This document shows, in pieces, positions 6,285-8,478 of a stretch of 8,478 bases of DNA; the first letter of the stretch is position 1; each line of letters begins with the position of its first letter. The notes under the pieces are model-generated. The model searched no databases. It was not told the DNA's origin and was given only the letters and a program-made list of their open reading frames with translations. Made by a program: the position numbers and the translations under genes. The stretch spans positions 1-8,478 of the forward strand of contig JAOZMR010000113.1 in the NCBI GenBank assembly GCA_029934215.1. The letters run 5' to 3'. The DNA is from Pontiellaceae bacterium (GTDB lineage: Bacteria > Verrucomicrobiota > Kiritimatiellia > Kiritimatiellales > Tichowtungiaceae).

Positions 6285-8478
6285 ATGAATAGACATAAAG
6301 GGCGATTTCTCTGGTGGAGAAATTTGTCCGCTTGCTTACTGCTATGTACTAACTCAAGTGTTTTCGCTGTGGATGATGTAGGTGATACATCTGAGAACGC
6401 TAAACTAATTACGGTTGGTACGGAATTTTCGTCTAAAATTGACACCAGTGGTGATGAGGATTGGTTCAAATTTCAAGGGTTGGAGAATGGTAATTCTTAT
6501 AGAATTGTCGTTAATAATGTGGGTATTGATATTGATGTAGCAATTGAACTCTACAGTGGTGTTAATTGCGAAACGAAAGATGACAGGGAAAATTCTGGTT
6601 TTCCAGGCGAAGACGAACAAATAGATTTTTCTACTGAATCAGAACAGTACTGTCTTAGAGTAACGCACACAGGCTTTTTTGGTGATGATACTGGGTACAC
6701 CATCTCTATTACTAATGCGACACCACCCACTGCGATTATGAAACTGTCGCTTAATCCTGAACCAAATGTCGAGGACACTAACCAGATTGAAGGTCCGCCT
6801 CCGTTGACAGTTTTTCTTAATGGCGATATTGAAAATGGAAATCCTGTAACTTCTTGTAAGTGGCAACAAGCATTAGAAGAAAAACAGGGGTGTAGTAATT
6901 TTATGACTTTCAGTTCCACTGGCGAATATAAAATTACACTGACGGTGACTGACAGTGCTGGTATAGAAGGAACAGCAGTGGGAATTGTAACAGTTAATAC
7001 ACCCCCAACTGCAAGTTTTAATACTGATCCAATTGAGGGTTATGCGCCTTTAACTGTTAGTTTAAATGGCAGTACTTCTAAAGATGAAGAGCTTGATGGT
7101 TCAATAGACTCGTATACTTGGAGTATCGTCGATTCTGATAATAATAAGATTGTTTCTGATAATGAGCTTGTTGTTGATAAATCTGTTGCTAAGTTTGATC
7201 CAAGGTCTGACAACGTTATTAGTCCTACTATAACTTTCAACGAACCTGGAAGTTATACAATTAGTCTGGTTGTAACTGATGATAAAGGTGCTAACTCCAC
7301 TGACACCGTGAGTAAAAGGGTGATGGTAAGCGAAAAACCAAATCAACCACCTGTTGCTGATTTTACAGTTGAACCAGCTTCAGGTATAGCCCCATTAACT
7401 GTTAGTTTAAATGCCAGTGGTTCGTCTGATGATGGTGAGATTAAGTCTTATAGTTATACATATACACACACCACTTTAGATGGTGAAGAAAAAGAACCTG
7501 TAGAAATATCCCTAACAGAAGAAACAAAAGAAATTCCTAACCTGATTGCGGGCACTTACACAATTAGTCTCGTTGTGACTGATGATAAAGGTGCTGACTC
7601 CGAAGTGGTGACTGAAACGGTGACGGTAAGCGAACCAAATCAACCACCTGTTGCTAATTTTACCATTCGTTGGAATAAAACGACGGATACAGTTATCATA
7701 GATGCTGAAAGTTCTTCTGATTCTGATCCTGATGATTCAATTTCCAGTTACACTTGGACAATTGGTGAAGAGGAGCAAACTGAAACTGGAAAAGAACTTT
7801 CCTTTCAAGTATCAACAACAAGTACTTATACACCAGGTACTTATACTTATACACCAGGTACTTATACAATAAGTCTCATCGTCAAAGACAATAACGAGGC
7901 AGAAAGTGAACCATTTGAAAAGGTGGTAAACATTGGAATCCCCTCTCAATTAATGACTACTAGAGGTGGCAATCAGAGCTTGGAACCGGGGAAAAAGTCA
8001 AAACTCATTTTTCAATTAACAGATGATTTTGACAAACCGCTTGAAAATGTTGAACTTGATTTTGTTCTTAACAATCTCAATGGGAGTCTAACGGATGAGA
8101 AATTGATTGATATTGATAGTGAAGAAAAAACTGAAGGTAAACAGAGTGATAATGCTATTACTTTGACTACCAGCACAGATAAAAATGGACAGACAAGTGT
8201 ACAGTTTACAGCTCCGACAGATGTTGATGAAGATATTGTTATTTACGAACTTTCTGCAAAGGTAGTAGTAGATGATGCTACACCAGATGTTGTAGAAGAG
8301 TTTACGAATATCTTTGTTTTGCTTTCTTCAGCATCGCTAGAGTGGCAAAAACTAGAAGACATTTCAGGAAATATTATACCGGATAGTATGAGCACAAATG
8401 CTACTTTTTCCATTGGTATCTACGATCAGTCCTTCACTAAAAAGGATGGCGAACTAAGTCCTGAAGATGATGTCCTTA
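6285..8478 (+). CDS. Secreted PPC + PKD-like + Ig-like multidomain protein, N-terminal part (3' end outside window)
   Basis: The frame from the ATG at 6285 stays open to the window end, giving 731 whole codons. Residues 1-28 are a signal peptide (basic start, core SACLLLC, likely cleavage after SVFA28). Residues 29 to about 145 resemble a bacterial pre-peptidase C-terminal (PPC) domain, with DTSENA, DEDWFKF, IDVAIELYSG, YCLRV and GYTISI. Four PKD-like domains follow, starting near residues 147, 238, 353 and 452, marked by (N)xPP(T/V)A(D/N/S)F, (A)PLTVSLN and G(S/T)YTISLVVTDDKGA. From about 551 to 676 there is a bacterial Ig-like (Big_1/invasin-style) segment: GKKSKLIFQLTDDFDKPLENV, then TDKNGQTSVQFTAPT. 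Another segment then begins and is cut off. Cysteines C95/C123 in PPC and C191/C203 in the first PKD-like unit could form disulfides. No peptidase domain is seen. It starts 85 bases after the TpsA stop with no clear promoter, so it may be co-transcribed. A surface or extracellular binding role is inferred. Confidence 0.85.
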   Translation, partial: MNRHKGRFLWWRNLSACLLLCTNSSVFAVDDVGDTSENAKLITVGTEFSSKIDTSGDEDWFKFQGLENGNSYRIVVNNVGIDIDVAIELYSGVNCETKDDRENSGFPGEDEQIDFSTESEQYCLRVTHTGFFGDDTGYTISITNATPPTAIMKLSLNPEPNVEDTNQIEGPPPLTVFLNGDIENGNPVTSCKWQQALEEKQGCSNFMTFSSTGEYKITLTVTDSAGIEGTAVGIVTVNTPPTASFNTDPIEGYAPLTVSLNGSTSKDEELDGSIDSYTWSIVDSDNNKIVSDNELVVDKSVAKFDPRSDNVISPTITFNEPGSYTISLVVTDDKGANSTDTVSKRVMVSEKPNQPPVADFTVEPASGIAPLTVSLNASGSSDDGEIKSYSYTYTHTTLDGEEKEPVEISLTEETKEIPNLIAGTYTISLVVTDDKGADSEVVTETVTVSEPNQPPVANFTIRWNKTTDTVIIDAESSSDSDPDDSISSYTWTIGEEEQTETGKELSFQVSTTSTYTPGTYTYTPGTYTISLIVKDNNEAESEPFEKVVNIGIPSQLMTTRGGNQSLEPGKKSKLIFQLTDDFDKPLENVELDFVLNNLNGSLTDEKLIDIDSEEKTEGKQSDNAITLTTSTDKNGQTSVQFTAPTDVDEDIVIYELSAKVVVDDATPDVVEEFTNIFVLLSSASLEWQKLEDISGNIIPDSMSTNATFSIGIYDQSFTKKDGELSPEDDVL
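6723..7931 (+). repeat. Array of four PKD-like domains
   Basis: The units start near 6723, 6996, 7341 and 7638. Units 2 and 3 are close at DNA level: 7257-7298 and 7560-7601 differ at 3 of 42 positions by my count, and both contain the same ACTGTTAGTTTAAATG string after PL. Units 3 and 4 open with the same NQPPVA codons. Unit 2 is longer than a usual PKD domain because of an inserted acidic stretch around residues 285-320. Confidence 0.75.
7823..7867 (+). repeat. Perfect 21-bp tandem duplication in the fourth PKD-like domain
   Basis: The 21 bases at 7824-7844 are repeated exactly at 7845-7865, with one matching base before and two after. The repeat encodes TYTPGTY twice (residues 514-520 and 521-527), doubling the segment just before the final PKD strand (YTISLIV). 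The frame is kept. The perfect identity suggests a recent replication-slippage event. Confidence 0.92.

Noticed and set aside
6324..6347. Lipoprotein signal (LSAC or LLLC) in the PPC/PKD protein
   Set aside because: LSAC at residues 14-17 has no hydrophobic core before it and follows an Arg. LLLC lacks the small residues before Cys. A signal peptidase I site after SVFA28 fits better.
6285..6720. Secreted peptidase, suggested by the PPC domain
   Set aside because: PPC domains often accompany peptidases, but none is present in the visible 731 residues. The PPC-like domain sits right after the signal peptide and leads into PKD-like units.
6254..7346. Minus-strand open frames opposite the PPC/PKD gene
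   Set aside because: The + strand frame from 6285 has a Shine-Dalgarno, a signal peptide and recognisable domains. The antisense frames are mutually overlapping and unsupported.

Overview
The window is AT-rich DNA, with every supportable gene on the + strand. It holds the 3' end of a small unrecognised gene, one very large intact gene for a two-partner-secretion (TpsA / filamentous-haemagglutinin-like) exoprotein, and the 5' part of a second secreted multidomain gene that runs off the right edge. Signal peptides, a TPS domain and PPC/PKD/Ig-like modules point to a Gram-negative bacterium. The AT-rich coding sequence and the style of the TpsA N-terminus and Gly-rich repeats recall large-genome gammaproteobacteria of the Beggiatoa/Thiomargarita type, but filamentous cyanobacteria carry similar proteins. 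The taxonomic guess is an inference and is weak.

Layout: 1-353 is the C-terminal 117 codons or so of an unrecognised protein. 354-397 is a short gap with a plausible sigma70-like promoter and a Shine-Dalgarno. 398-6199 is the 1933-residue TpsA-like protein: a signal peptide, a haemagglutination-activity/TPS domain, a Gly-poor acidic section, then about 40 Gly-rich beta-helix turns. Those turns are organised into two larger repeat families (A, two copies; B, three good copies plus one decayed). The protein ends in a C-terminal cysteine pair. 6200-6284 is a short gap with an 8-bp-stem hairpin and a Shine-Dalgarno. 6285-8478 is the N-terminal 731 codons of a secreted PPC + four PKD-like + Ig-like protein, with no stop before the window ends.

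How they may work together: both complete N-termini are export signals and both proteins are built from extracellular beta-rich modules, so the region looks like a cell-surface or adhesion locus. The TpsB outer-membrane transporter that the TpsA needs is not in the window. The small gap and lack of an obvious second promoter allow co-transcription of the two large genes.

I did not find convincing evidence of a wholly undescribed system. The most interesting signals are recent internal duplications with silent-only differences, the lone C-terminal cysteine pair in the TpsA, the Gly-poor interruption of its beta-helix, and the PKD domains that all lack the usual signature.
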